Positions 43,082 to 52,101 of a DNA stretch of 64,000 nt are shown in pieces; position 1 is the first letter of the stretch, and every line of letters begins with the position of its first letter. This DNA is from Streptomyces sp. NRRL S-337 (GTDB lineage Bacteria; Actinomycetota; Actinomycetes; Streptomycetales; Streptomycetaceae). Under the pieces are notes generated by a model. It was not told the origin of the DNA and did no database searches. It was given only the letters and a program-made list of their open reading frames with translations. Where the stretch lies: positions 1 to 64,000 of the forward strand of contig NZ_JOIX01000002.1 of the NCBI RefSeq assembly GCF_000720175.1. The letters are read 5' to 3'. The position numbers and the translations under genes were made by a program.

Positions 43082-44380
43082 ATGGGCACCAGTCATCCAC
43101 TCAGCCTCGCTGAATGGACAACCCGCAACGCGATCCGTCTCACCGCCGACGATCCCCATGCCCCGTTCGACGACCTGGTGGTGCTGCACCGACTCGTCGG
43201 CGATGCGCGAGTGGTCGCTCTCGGCGAAACCTCCCACCAGATACGCGAGTTCGGGCTGCTGCGCGCACGCATACTGCGCTTCCTGGTTCGGGAATGCGGA
43301 TTCACCGTCTACGCAGTGGAGTTCGGGGCTGCCTCCGGGCGAGCCGTCGATGCCTGGGTGCAGGGTGGTCACGGCGACCTCGACACGTTGCTCACGCCTC
43401 ATCGGGACGGCTACCCGGACCAGTCCGCCGAAGGCCGCGACGCCATACGGTGGCTGCGCTCCCACAATGTCACGGCACCGTATCCGGTCCGTTTCGCCGG
43501 ACTCGACATCCCGGCAGCCGGCGGCTCGCTGGCGCCCGCACTGGAGCCGGTAGCCAGGTATCTGGCCGAAGTCGATCCCGACGCGGCACGCTACGCCCGT
43601 ACCGCCCTGGAACTGGCAGAGCCGCTCACGGGCGGCTCGGGCCTCGTCTCCGCCCACGCCCGCCTCGGCCTCGGCCCCGAGCCGCAGGACCGGCTCTCGG
43701 CGACGCTCGGCCGGCTACTCAACCGCGTCACGGCCATGCGCGAGATCTACGTCCAGTGCAGCGGACACGACGCCTACGAACGTGCTCTCTCGGACGTCTG
43801 GGCAGCCTGGCGCACCGACCAGATGCAGCGCGCGATGTCCGAACTGCTCGGCGGCGCACCGGACGCCGCCGATCTCGCCGCCCGCGACCGCTACCTGGCC
43901 GACAGCCTGCTGGAGCTGCTCGACCAGTCCGCACCCGGCACCCGCATCGTGGTCGCCGCGCACAACGCCCACATCCAGCGCACCACAAGCCCCGAAGGCA
44001 GTCCGCTTCCCCGTATCCCCATGGGGCACGCCCTCGCCCAGGCACTCGGAACGGATTACGTGTCCGTGGCACTGACAAGCGGCGGCGGCCGGACCGTGCG
44101 CAACGTGCCCGATCCGGCACATCCCGCCGGGATGCGCCAGTCCGCAGCCGACGCCCCGGCGGCGACCCCCGACAGCCTGGAGGCCCTGTTCTCGGGGGTA
44201 CCGGAGGCACCAGCACTGGTGGACATCGGCGCACTGCGCGCGCACTCCCGGCACCACGACCTGCCGGAGCCCACCTGCATCCGCATGGACGACGGCTTCC
44301 TTCCCGTCGCCGCCCTGGATGCCTACGACGCGGTGGTCAGCGTGCCCCGCACCACGCTCACAGCGGACCTCGGCGAGTAG
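43082..44380 (+). CDS. Erythromycin esterase family protein
   Basis: 432 residues, matching the Ere family. The catalytic region VVALGETSHQIREFGLLRAR has Glu49 and His52, the His being the general base in EreA/EreB-type enzymes. Further family blocks are VEFGAASGRAVDAWVQGGHG, IRWLRSHN, RDRYLADSLLELLDQSAPGT and RIVVAAHNAHIQRT. True Ere enzymes hydrolyse the macrolactone of 14-membered macrolides; many Streptomyces homologues act on unknown esters, so macrolide activity is not assured. The protein is cytosolic, with no strong ribosome site. Confidence 0.88.
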   Translation: MGTSHPLSLAEWTTRNAIRLTADDPHAPFDDLVVLHRLVGDARVVALGETSHQIREFGLLRARILRFLVRECGFTVYAVEFGAASGRAVDAWVQGGHGDLDTLLTPHRDGYPDQSAEGRDAIRWLRSHNVTAPYPVRFAGLDIPAAGGSLAPALEPVARYLAEVDPDAARYARTALELAEPLTGGSGLVSAHARLGLGPEPQDRLSATLGRLLNRVTAMREIYVQCSGHDAYERALSDVWAAWRTDQMQRAMSELLGGAPDAADLAARDRYLADSLLELLDQSAPGTRIVVAAHNAHIQRTTSPEGSPLPRIPMGHALAQALGTDYVSVALTSGGGRTVRNVPDPAHPAGMRQSAADAPAATPDSLEALFSGVPEAPALVDIGALRAHSRHHDLPEPTCIRMDDGFLPVAALDAYDAVVSVPRTTLTADLGE

Positions 44381-44714
44381 ATACCCGACGCCGGCCCTGC
44401 CCACGCGGGCACGGCAACGACTCTCGACCACTTCATCGCCGTGCGTGATCTCGATCGGCCCCAGCCGGCCCATGTCCCGAAGCCGATGTCGCACAGATGT
44501 GACTGCCCGGCGCATCCGGCAGCTCCACCTACAGGAGGGCATGGGTGGCCAACCTGCTCGCCCGTGAACTCACCCCGCGGCGCCGAGCGTTGGGAAAGCG
44601 CCTACGTAGTCACTGAGTCCATCCTCTCGGAGTATGACGGTGGTTCCCCCACGCGGTTGATCACATCGTCCAGGCCTCGCGCCAGCTGGCTACCTGAGAC
44701 AGCCACGCAGGACG
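44381..44714. other. Intergenic with a truncated gene start
   Basis: No intact gene; see the 23-residue fragment at 44545-44616. Confidence 0.45.
44545..44616 (+). pseudogene. Truncated gene start with strong ribosome site
   Basis: GGAGGG lies 6-7 bases before a GTG that opens MANLLARELTPRRRALGKRL RSH and then stops. The sequence looks like the N-terminus of a helix-turn-helix or other helical protein whose body is gone. It could also be a genuine 23-residue peptide. Confidence 0.35.
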
Positions 44715-44750
44715 ATGGAACGCTCCGCGGAGCGCGTGAAGATGGCTCTC

Positions 44751-45299
44751 ATGAGCATTCAGTCGAACCCGTCCACCCATGTCACCCCCACGGCACCAGC
44801 TCCTCGTTGGGCGGTATGGGCCGCACATTCGACGACGTTGGTGGTCCTGCCGAGCAGCCTCTGGCGCATCCTCTTGGTGCTCGGATATCCGGCTGGATAC
44901 AGCGATGCAGGCTTCGCCGGCTTCGAGACGACGGGGGCAAAGGTGTGGATGCTGACCCTCAGCGTGCTCTGCGAGCTGGGCGCCTTCCTGACGATCGGTC
45001 TGGTACGGCCCTGGGGCGAGGTCGTGCCCCGCTGGGTACCGTTGATCGGAGGGCGAAGAGTCCGTCCCATGGCCACCGTCGTCCCTGCCGCATTCGGCGC
45101 GGTCGCGCTGACCCTGCTCTGGGCCACTGTCCCGTGGTGGTGGACATACCCGCACACTGCCATGACGCCTGCCGGCAACCTCGTCGTCGGCATCCTCTAC
45201 CAACCGTTGGTCCTCTGGGGCCCGCTCCTTGCTGCCGTCACCGTCTCCTACTACCGCCGCCACCGCTCCCCCCGCCACCGGGCAACGACTGCTGAGTGA
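44751..45299 (+). CDS. Integral membrane protein, four helices
   Basis: About 182 residues, no named family recognised. Four hydrophobic segments are visible: TTLVVLPSSLWRILLVLGY, VWMLTLSVLCELGAFLTIGL, PMATVVPAAFGAVALTLLWA and VVGILYQPLVLWGPLLAAVT, with an Arg/His-rich C-terminus. Starts at 44715, 44742 and 44751 are all possible; GAAG before 44751 is the best-spaced site. It stands alone. Confidence 0.7.
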   Translation: MSIQSNPSTHVTPTAPAPRWAVWAAHSTTLVVLPSSLWRILLVLGYPAGYSDAGFAGFETTGAKVWMLTLSVLCELGAFLTIGLVRPWGEVVPRWVPLIGGRRVRPMATVVPAAFGAVALTLLWATVPWWWTYPHTAMTPAGNLVVGILYQPLVLWGPLLAAVTVSYYRRHRSPRHRATTAE

Positions 45300-45422
45300 G
45301 TGCCTGACCTTGCGGAGAGCGGCTGGAGTTCAGACAGCACTTGTCGATCACGGCGCCGCGAAATGTAGCTGAGACCAGCACAACGCACACGGTGAACGAG
45401 GCGACGTGGGAGCCCTATCCCC

Positions 45423-45469
45423 TGTAAAGCAAGCTTGACAGGTTCGAGAAGTGACAAGTAGGCTTTACA
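45423..45469 (+). promoter_or_regulatory. Promoter bracketed by an inverted repeat; leaderless start
   Basis: TTGACA (45435-45440) and TAGGCT (45459-45464) are 18 bp apart, and the ATG of the next gene begins 7 bp after the -10, so the transcript is probably leaderless. TGTAAAGC (45423-45430) and GCTTTACA (45462-45469) form a perfect 8-bp inverted repeat flanking both promoter elements, suited to autoregulation by the XRE protein. Confidence 0.65.
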
Positions 45470-45470
45470 C

Positions 45471-45683
45471 ATGCGCAACAGCGTCAGGGAGCTGCGGTCG
45501 TCACGAGGGCTCTCCCAGGGCCAGCTGGGCACAGCCCTCGGGGTCTCACGGCAAACGATCAACGCCATCGAGACCGAGCGGTACACACCTTCCCTGCCGC
45601 TCGCCTTGTCCATGGCCAAATTCTTCGAGGTCAGCGTTGAGGAGATGTTTCATGCCGATGAGAGCCCAGCAGTTGACCAGTAA
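45471..45683 (+). CDS. XRE-family helix-turn-helix regulator (short)
   Basis: 70 residues, almost entirely one HTH_3 domain: VRELRSSRGLSQGQLGTALG VSRQTINAIETERYTPSLPL, followed by MAKFFEVSVEEMFHADES. The small size and the overlap with a membrane-protein gene fit the common YgzD-like regulator/membrane-protein pairs. It is expected to bind the inverted repeat around its own promoter. The start ATG coincides with the predicted transcription start. Confidence 0.9.
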   Translation: MRNSVRELRSSRGLSQGQLGTALGVSRQTINAIETERYTPSLPLALSMAKFFEVSVEEMFHADESPAVDQ

Positions 45684-46059
45684 CACAGCCAGGCGGGCCG
45701 TGCCCGGCTTCTTCCTCGCCGTCGGAGCCGCCTGCCTCGTGGCCGCGACTGTCGGCGGCCATCTCGCTCTCGGCCTGGTGACGTTCGGGATCCTGGCGGT
45801 CTGCAGTCTTGCCTTAGTGCTCCTGGGACGCCGGAGCGAGACCTATCAGGGCCTCACCCAGAAGGCTCCCGACGAGCGCTTCGCCCGGATCGGAGGGCTG
45901 GCCTGGGCCGGCACGGGCATCGTGCTCACCGTGGGGAATCTCAGCGCCTTCATCGGTGAACTGGCCTCCGGAAGAAGCGGCGATCCGTACTTCTGGTTCG
46001 TGGCCACCGCCGCCATCGCCTACATCACCTTCGTCGCCCTCTTGTCTCGGCACACCTGA
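45652..46059 (+). CDS. Membrane protein partner of the XRE regulator (DUF2178-like)
   Basis: 135 residues with four hydrophobic segments in two pairs: PGFFLAVGAACLVAATVGGH plus ALGLVTFGILAVCSLALVLL, then GGLAWAGTGIVLTVGNLSAF plus FWFVATAAIAYITFVALLS. The start overlaps the XRE gene by 32 bp, with GAGGAG 7 bases before the ATG, so the two are one operon. DUF2178-type proteins often follow such regulators; function unknown. Confidence 0.8.
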   Translation: MPMRAQQLTSNTARRAVPGFFLAVGAACLVAATVGGHLALGLVTFGILAVCSLALVLLGRRSETYQGLTQKAPDERFARIGGLAWAGTGIVLTVGNLSAFIGELASGRSGDPYFWFVATAAIAYITFVALLSRHT

Positions 46060-46603
46060 GGCACCATCGCCTCGAACGGCTCGCCACCGCATGTCCGACC
46101 AGGCAACGCCATCAACCTGGTCACCGGGGATCGGTGCCGGACAAGGCTGAGCGGCCGCGGGCAATGGCAGGCACATCAGTCCCCGGCCCAATCCTGGGCG
46201 ACGGAGCTGCTTGGGCAACAGCGAGGCGGAGGATGCGGCGTCGGTCGGGATCAGTTTGCCCCCCGCCCCGGCCTGCCCTTTCATGGTGTTCGCGCACGCC
46301 GAACCTGGCGACAAGGAAGCGCTACAAGGACAGTTCAGCCGCATCCACGTCTGCCGCCGCTTCATCCTGTTGCTCTGACTTGTCCTGCTGGCCAGATGGT
46401 GCGGGCGCAAAGGCCAGGTCAGTTGTGTTGCTGCACGGTGAAGGGTGGGCCCCTTCCGGAACCAGAGGCCCCGTCGCCTCTGGTTGCTATCTCGCGTCCT
46501 GGGGCGGGGGCTGCGCGCGGTGTCTACGGCAACTCGACAGCGTCTCAAGGTTAGAGTGGGCATCGGGGGCGCAGTAAGGGTGGAGCCTGCGGAAGGGGGC
46601 GGT
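46060..46603. other. Intergenic; possible remnant
   Basis: No intact gene. At 46284-46376 (+) MVFAHAEPGDKEALQGQFSR IHVC then RRFILLL and a stop is protein-like and may be a scrap. No operator or terminator stands out. Confidence 0.4.
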
Positions 46604-47755
46604 ATGGGACAGACATTCCGCCTGAAGCCGACGACTGCGGCCAGGGTGCCCGAAGGTGCCTCCACGCTCGGATCCGTGGTCGGCACCACCATCGGACTCA
46701 TCCCGCTGTTGTCTGTGATCCCCTCGCTCTCTACGACGGGGAACCCGCTTCCCACCGTCCTGGCGGCCGTCTGCGCCCTGCTGCTTTTCGCAGGCTCCCA
46801 GGTGACCCTGGCCTGGTCCTACCACTCCGCCAGGCTCGACCAGCGTTTCCGGCTGGCGTTGCTGATACCGCTCGTGGTGATGTCCGTGGTCCTTCCGCTA
46901 TGGCTCGGCAAGGAGTGGACTCTCCTGATGCCGTATCTGGCGGCAACCAGTGCGTTGGCCGTGCCGGCCCGCATGACCCTGCCCGCGCTCGCGATCATGA
47001 TCTCGCTCGCCATCTTCGTGGGGGGCCGGGTGGACGCCGCCCGGTCCGTCTCGCTGGTGGTGATGACCGCCGCGGTCGGCCTGGCCATGACGACGTACCG
47101 GCGCATCCTTGATCTCAACACTGAACTCCGCCGTACTCGGCGAGAGTTGGCACGGGCAGCGGTAACGGAGGAAAGGCTGCGCTTTTCCCGGGACATGCAC
47201 GACATGCTTGGCCACAGCCTGCTCCAGCTCACCCTGCACACGGAGGTCACTCGCCGGCTGTATCGGGCCGGGGAAACGGATGTGGAGGCGGAGCTCCTGC
47301 GGATCGAGAACATGGGGCGCGAAGCGCTGGAGCGGGTCCGTACCGCCGTCACTGGTTACCGCAAGCTCAGCCTCACGACAGTCATCGACGAGTCCCGGCT
47401 CACGCTGGCCGATGCCGGAGTCTCGGTCACGGTCCGGAATGTCGCTGATGCGCTGCCCGAGGACATCGAGACCACCCTGAGCTGGATCGCCCGCGAGGCG
47501 CTGACCAACGTGGTCCGCCACGCCAAGGCGACCAGTTGCCGAGTGGAGATCCGTACCGAGTCGGGCCGGGCCGTCCTTGAGGTGACCGATGACGGAACCG
47601 GCCCCGAACACCACGAACCCGGTCCGGGCGGGAACGGTCTCGCCGGCCTGGCCGAGCGGGTCACAGCCCTCGCCGGCCGCCTGGACACCGGGCCCGCACC
47701 GGGCGGAGGCTTCCGGCTCCAGGCCGTCCTTCCCCTCACGGAGGACGTCGGGTGA
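46604..47755 (+). CDS. Sensor histidine kinase, NarL-type partner (HisKA_3)
   Basis: 383 residues. About five membrane helices lie in residues 20-165 with almost no extracellular loop, so it probably senses envelope or membrane state. The HisKA_3 box is SRDMHDMLGHSLLQLTLHTE with His199. The ATPase domain follows, with REALTNVVRHAKAT (N-box) and DDGTGPEH, GGNGLAGLAERV (G boxes). GGAAGGGGG lies before the ATG at 46604. Its stop overlaps the response regulator start by 4 bp. The layout resembles LiaS/DesK-type systems. Confidence 0.92.
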   Translation: MGQTFRLKPTTAARVPEGASTLGSVVGTTIGLIPLLSVIPSLSTTGNPLPTVLAAVCALLLFAGSQVTLAWSYHSARLDQRFRLALLIPLVVMSVVLPLWLGKEWTLLMPYLAATSALAVPARMTLPALAIMISLAIFVGGRVDAARSVSLVVMTAAVGLAMTTYRRILDLNTELRRTRRELARAAVTEERLRFSRDMHDMLGHSLLQLTLHTEVTRRLYRAGETDVEAELLRIENMGREALERVRTAVTGYRKLSLTTVIDESRLTLADAGVSVTVRNVADALPEDIETTLSWIAREALTNVVRHAKATSCRVEIRTESGRAVLEVTDDGTGPEHHEPGPGGNGLAGLAERVTALAGRLDTGPAPGGGFRLQAVLPLTEDVG

Positions 47756-48357
47756 TCCGGGTACTCCTCGCCGAAGATCAGGGCATGGTTCGCACCGCCA
47801 TCGCCACCTTGCTCGGTCTGGAACCGGACATCGAGGTGGTCGGTCAGGTCGCCGACGGCCCGGGGGCGGTGTCCGCCGCGCTCCAACTGCGGCCCGACCT
47901 CTGTCTTCTCGACATCGCGATGCCCGGAGGCAATGGGCTGGCTGCCGCGGCGGCCCTGCATGCGGAGCTGCCGGAGACCAAGATTCTGGTCTTCACGGTC
48001 TTCGACCGGCCGGGCCACCTCCAGCGTGCGATGGCGGCCGGGGCCAGCGGCTTCATCGGCAAGAACCGGCCGGTGGACGAACTCGCGACCGCGATCCGCC
48101 GGGTGATGGCCGGCGAGACGGTGATGGACCCCGTGCTCGCGGCCTCCGCACTACGAGCCAAGCCCAATCCGCTTACCCGCCGGGAGCAGGAGGTGCTGGC
48201 GGTGGCCATCGATGGTTCGCCGATTCCTGCCATCGCAGCGCGTGTGTGCCTTTCCGAGAAGACGGTACGCAACTACCTCTCGTCGGCGATCCGGAAGACA
48301 GACTGCGCCAACCGCTTCGAAGCGGCGCATGTGGCGCAGGAGAGCGGCTGGTTGTAG
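47752..48357 (+). CDS. NarL/LuxR-type response regulator
   Basis: 201 residues: a receiver domain (1-120) with acidic pocket EDQ near the start, phospho-acceptor Asp54 in LLDIAMPGGNG and the conserved Lys of IGKNRP. A LuxR helix-turn-helix follows (about 140-200, LTRREQEVLAVAIDGSPIPA, CLSEKTVRNYLSSAIRK). It is translated from a GTG overlapping the kinase stop, so it is the cognate partner. No target gene is obvious. Confidence 0.94.
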   Translation: MIRVLLAEDQGMVRTAIATLLGLEPDIEVVGQVADGPGAVSAALQLRPDLCLLDIAMPGGNGLAAAAALHAELPETKILVFTVFDRPGHLQRAMAAGASGFIGKNRPVDELATAIRRVMAGETVMDPVLAASALRAKPNPLTRREQEVLAVAIDGSPIPAIAARVCLSEKTVRNYLSSAIRKTDCANRFEAAHVAQESGWL

Positions 48358-48638
48358 GGCCAGGCACCAAGGATGCCTCCTCGATCGCCGTGAGCCCTCA
48401 GCCTGGAGCGTCAGGAGCCGTGCAGCCCGGCTTGCGCAAGACGTCTGAGGAGCCGGGAGAGAGCGCACGGCGGAGCATCTCCCGCGGAGGAAGTGCCTGT
48501 GGGACATTCGACTACGCCGCGCGATGCGGTAGCCACCCCTGGGGCCCCGCATTCGCTCCTGAGGTAGCTGTGGGAGCGTCACAGGCCGACGAAGACGGGG
48601 GGACACCTCCCGTTTGTGGCCCCAGGCACCGTGACGTT

Positions 48639-50315
48639 TCAGGCCGAGCAGTCGATCACCGGTTGTTCTGATGCCGGGGCCAGGAACGGCTCCAGCCATC
48701 CGGGAGTGGCATCCGACGCAAGCGCCGCAGCGCTGTCCCCCGGCAGATCTATGAAGCTGTAGAACTGTCGGCCGGCCGCCGTGGCCACGGTGAGTGACGC
48801 AAGTCCCGCCCTCCGCTGGAACATGGACCGATGGAAGATCCAGCCGACCGCCGCCTCCTCGGACAGCACAAATCGACGTCGTACGAACCCGCCCTGCTGC
48901 CCCACAAGTTGGCCGTCGACCCATGCGTGACCGAGACTGCGGTAGCGGTCCCGGGCGATCAGCTCGGCGAACGGCAGCAGTACCGCGAGCGAGACGAACC
49001 AGATCCAGGCAGGCCAGCCGGCCCACAGCGCGGCTCCCCCAACGGCCGCGCTCACCCCGACCGCCGTGATGCGGGCTCGGGTACACCGGCGGTTCCTGGC
49101 CCCTTCGCCGTGTTGGACGAGCGGACAGTCCATCGGTGCCGCGTCGCCGAACACCACCGCGCCCACCCGGTGCGCCTCAGCGAGCGGCGCTGCGGGCAGC
49201 AGTAGCGAACTGCCGTGCTCCGCGCCCCGGCCGGTTCGCAGACCGGTGGTGATGGCAGTACAGCGGGCCCCACGGACGAGTCGCAGCGGCAGCGTCTCGC
49301 TGATCTCGATGCCGCGGAGGCGACGGCCCTCGATGGTGACCGAGCGTTTGGTGACAAGACCACGGGTGAGCCGCAAGGTGCCGTTGGCCAGCCGGGTGAG
49401 CCGGAAGTGCCAGAAGGCGAGGGCATAGCCGACGGCGGACAGCAGTGATACGACCAGTACTGCCAGCGCGGCGCTTGCCAAAACCGCCAGCGGCATGGGC
49501 AGCGCAGTCACCTGCCGGTACACAAGGCGCAACGGCGGAAATCTTCCCGGGCCCAGCTGCGCATCGTTGAGGAAGGTGATGAGCGAGGTGATCAGCACCC
49601 CCGCGCCTGCTGTACCAGTGAGAGTAAAGGCACCGAACCGTATCCAGCTCGGACGGAGTTCGGAAATCAGCTGCTCCCCAAGGGCGTCCAGATGCGTGAC
49701 GGAGGTGTCCAGCTCATCGGGACGGTGGAGGCGCGGCGGCGTCACGCGCCGAACGGGACGCATCTCAGCTTTCTCAGACTTGTCCGCAGTCACGATGGCG
49801 GCAGCAGCCGGTTGGAGCGAGTCCGTCTGCCCGGGCCCGGTCAGCAGTTCATCCCTCAGCCGCTCGGCCGCCTCAACGTCCAGAGCGTCCAACACCATTC
49901 CGTCATGGCGACGGTCCGACCTGCCGGTGCCGATGACCAGGCGCTGCAGCCTGAGCATGCGCTGAAGTACGCGTGAGCTGACATCGACAGACCGGATGCG
50001 GTCCCTGGGAACGGAAAGCACCTCGCGGCGCACCAGGCCCCGCCGCAGCTGCACTTGGTGGGCCGTCACCCTGTACGTCGTGGTGAACCACCGGGCGAGA
50101 CCGATGACCAGCGCGAATGCGAGGCCCAGCAGCCCCCAGAGCTGCTCACCGCGGCGGCCGAGGAAGAGCATGCTCAGCACCACAGGGAGGAAGCGGAGCG
50201 CTTCGTGCAGCGGATGCACTGCCAGCATGCGCGGACTCAGCCGCTGCCACGGATCGGCCTGTTGGGGGTCAGAGGGAGGTATCTCCCCGGCAGGGGAGGT
50301 GTCTGGGCCCGTCAT
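48639..50315 (-). CDS. YdbT-like membrane protein with bacterial PH (bPH2) domains
   Basis: 558 residues. Three bPH2 modules are interleaved with paired membrane helices: TTYRVTAHQVQLRRGLVRRE VLSVPRDRIRSVDV near 75-115, LTRLANGTLRLTRGLVTKRS near 300, and a last one around LVGQQGGFVRRRFVLSEEAA near 480. Start overlaps the partner gene end by 4 bp (ATGA). YdbS/YdbT pairs are linked in Bacillus to resistance against membrane-active bacteriocins; here that is only a family-based suggestion. Confidence 0.88.
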   Translation of the reverse strand: MTGPDTSPAGEIPPSDPQQADPWQRLSPRMLAVHPLHEALRFLPVVLSMLFLGRRGEQLWGLLGLAFALVIGLARWFTTTYRVTAHQVQLRRGLVRREVLSVPRDRIRSVDVSSRVLQRMLRLQRLVIGTGRSDRRHDGMVLDALDVEAAERLRDELLTGPGQTDSLQPAAAAIVTADKSEKAEMRPVRRVTPPRLHRPDELDTSVTHLDALGEQLISELRPSWIRFGAFTLTGTAGAGVLITSLITFLNDAQLGPGRFPPLRLVYRQVTALPMPLAVLASAALAVLVVSLLSAVGYALAFWHFRLTRLANGTLRLTRGLVTKRSVTIEGRRLRGIEISETLPLRLVRGARCTAITTGLRTGRGAEHGSSLLLPAAPLAEAHRVGAVVFGDAAPMDCPLVQHGEGARNRRCTRARITAVGVSAAVGGAALWAGWPAWIWFVSLAVLLPFAELIARDRYRSLGHAWVDGQLVGQQGGFVRRRFVLSEEAAVGWIFHRSMFQRRAGLASLTVATAAGRQFYSFIDLPGDSAAALASDATPGWLEPFLAPASEQPVIDCSA

Positions 50316-50833
50316 GAGGCATCTCCTGCCGTTGCACGGCCCTCACGGGTCAGCTGCTCGACCAATCGTTCCGCCACGTCGTGGTCCAGCGCATGGATCC
50401 GGACCGGACCGCGGGCAGAGGCAGTCGTCACCGTAACGTTGGTGATGCCGAAGAGCCGTTCGAAGGGTCCGCGCTGAGTGTCCACTGTCTGGATCCGCGC
50501 CACCGGTGCGATACGCCTCTCCTGGTTGAACCAGCCTGTCTGCGTATATACGGCCACTGGCGCGACCTCCCAGCGGTGCACCTTGAAGCGCCAGCGCGGC
50601 ATGACCGACAGGTGCGTTGCCGCCAGCAGTATCGTCACCACGATCAGCACGTGCTGCGCCGGGCCGATGGGGGAACTGAGCAGCCAGCCGGTCTCAACCA
50701 GCAGCAGCACAAGCCAGCCGAGCCCCGCCCGCAGCGCCCAAAAGCGCGGAGCGCGTCGGCTGACCGTGCCGTTGGGCGCCCTCAGGCGCACCGCAGGCCA
50801 GCCTGCGGCGTCCGTTCCATCCACGGTTGTCAT
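50312..50833 (-). CDS. YdbS-like membrane protein with one bPH2 domain
   Basis: About 173 residues: two membrane helices (WALRAGLGWLVLLLVETGWL, AQHVLIVVTILLAATHLSVM) followed by a bPH2 domain (FKVHRWEVAPVAVYTQTGWF NQERRIAPVARIQTVDTQRG). It is coupled to the YdbT-like gene by a 4-bp overlap. Starts at 50851 (MRVSRV) and 50836 (GTG) are alternatives; GAGGG lies upstream of 50833. Confidence 0.87.
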   Translation of the reverse strand: MTTVDGTDAAGWPAVRLRAPNGTVSRRAPRFWALRAGLGWLVLLLVETGWLLSSPIGPAQHVLIVVTILLAATHLSVMPRWRFKVHRWEVAPVAVYTQTGWFNQERRIAPVARIQTVDTQRGPFERLFGITNVTVTTASARGPVRIHALDHDVAERLVEQLTREGRATAGDAS

Positions 50834-50851
50834 CACCCTTGACACCCTCAT

Positions 50852-51060
50852 CGAAGAGACGGCCGGGCAACAGAGCGACCCGTCCCGAACCGGCCGGGAC
50901 AGATGTCCCGACCTGGCAGCCATCCGGAGCCGGGCTGTAGAGGGTTTGTGTCCACGAGCGGGACAGGCTAAGTACGAGCGGAGGTTCGGGAACCCGCGGC
51001 TGACCCCGGGCAGGAGTGAGCCGGCCTGGCTCGGCCGGTTTCTCCCCACGGCGCCGGAGC
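50852..51060. other. Intergenic; no gene seen
   Basis: This lies between the YdbS-like start and the IS630-type remnant. Nothing is recognised. Confidence 0.4.
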
Positions 51061-51225
51061 GCCGCCGGAGCCCAAACCGCCCTGCGGTACGTCGCGCTGG
51101 ACGGCACCGACCATGCAAGCCACAAGCAGCAAGGCAGCAAGGTCCGCCGCCACACCACCTGCTGGAACAAGCACCCCGTAGATATTCGGTTGCGCATCCT
51201 CGTCCCGCGGGCCAACGTCGCCTGA
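51061..51225 (+). pseudogene. IS630-family transposase C-terminal remnant
   Basis: The reading ALRYVALDGTDHASHKQQGS KVRRHTTCWNKHPVDIRLRI then LVPRANVA and a stop parallels the C-terminus of IS630-type transposases in actinomycetes (DHxxHKEQGSMIRRYIxWRN KHAxDxRLRxxVxRANVA). The catalytic DDE part is missing and I found no terminal repeats. It lies 29 bp upstream of the blasticidin-deaminase-like gene. Confidence 0.6.
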
Positions 51226-51254
51226 CACCCGACGATGGCAGAGAAGCAGAGAAG

Positions 51255-51668
51255 ATGACCACTCAGACCCAGCACGTCGACCACGAACTCATCCAGGCCG
51301 CAGCTGAAGTCGCACGCACGCGCTGCCGGGGCGACAACCACACCATGGCAGCCGCAGCCCGTGCCCAGGACGGCCGGATCGTCACCGCGGTGAACGCCTA
51401 CCACTTCACCGGAGGCCCCTGCGCCGAGCTGGTCCTCATCGGCGCGGCAGCCGCCCAGGGAGCCTACGAGCTGGACACCATCGTCGCCGTGGGCGACCGC
51501 GACCGCGGGGTTGTTTCCCCTTGCGGTCGGTGCCGCCAGGTCCTGCTCGACTACTTCCCCGCCCTCAAGGTCATCGTCAGCGAAGACGACCGCATCCGGA
51601 CCGTCCTCATCACCGACTTGCTGCCCGAGAGCTACGTCTGGGCCGACCACCAGCTCAAGGCCGAGTAG
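51255..51668 (+). CDS. Blasticidin-S deaminase-like cytidine deaminase
   Basis: 137 residues with the zinc deaminase motifs TGGPCAELVLIGAAAAQGA (ligand Cys56, catalytic Glu58) and SPCGRCRQVLLDYFP (Cys90, Cys93). Beyond the shared cytidine deaminase core it follows the fungal/bacterial blasticidin-S deaminases closely: YHFTGGPCAELV, RGVVSPCGRCRQVLLD and the C-terminal DLLPESYVW, which closes the drug pocket in that family. Predicted reaction: deamination of blasticidin S and perhaps cytidine. No strong ribosome site. An IS630-type remnant sits directly upstream, hinting at acquisition. Confidence 0.85.
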   Translation: MTTQTQHVDHELIQAAAEVARTRCRGDNHTMAAAARAQDGRIVTAVNAYHFTGGPCAELVLIGAAAAQGAYELDTIVAVGDRDRGVVSPCGRCRQVLLDYFPALKVIVSEDDRIRTVLITDLLPESYVWADHQLKAE

Positions 51669-52101
51669 GCCGCGTCACTCAGCACGGGCCGGCATCGCCA
51701 GCTGGTAACAGGGCGAACGTTGTCTGGTGCGGAACCAGGCCGTTTCGTTTGGACCACCGGGCAGACCAGAGGAAGCTGCCCAATGAACGAGGCAGCCCGG
51801 CCGTCATACCTAGGACTTGCCCGACGCCCCCCTGCCGTCGATCCCCCACCATCAACGCACCGGCCGCCGTGGCCTCGCCGAGTACCGCCCGGCCCGTAGC
51901 CAAAACGCTGCGAGAACCGAACTTGGCATCGCACGACACAGCGGCTCCGTCCGTTGCCGCCACGGCAGCCCCGCCATGGCGTCCGTCAACCCGTCGACCC
52001 GCTGCTGGCTCTCCACCTCACTGGTGAGGTGCCCACGGCGAACCAGCCTCAGGTCATGTCCAAAGCCACGCGAGGTACAGCCCGGTCGGGTGTCGTTGAG
52101 G
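51669..52101. other. Intergenic; no gene seen
   Basis: Open frames on both strands lack family signal or ribosome sites. Confidence 0.45.
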
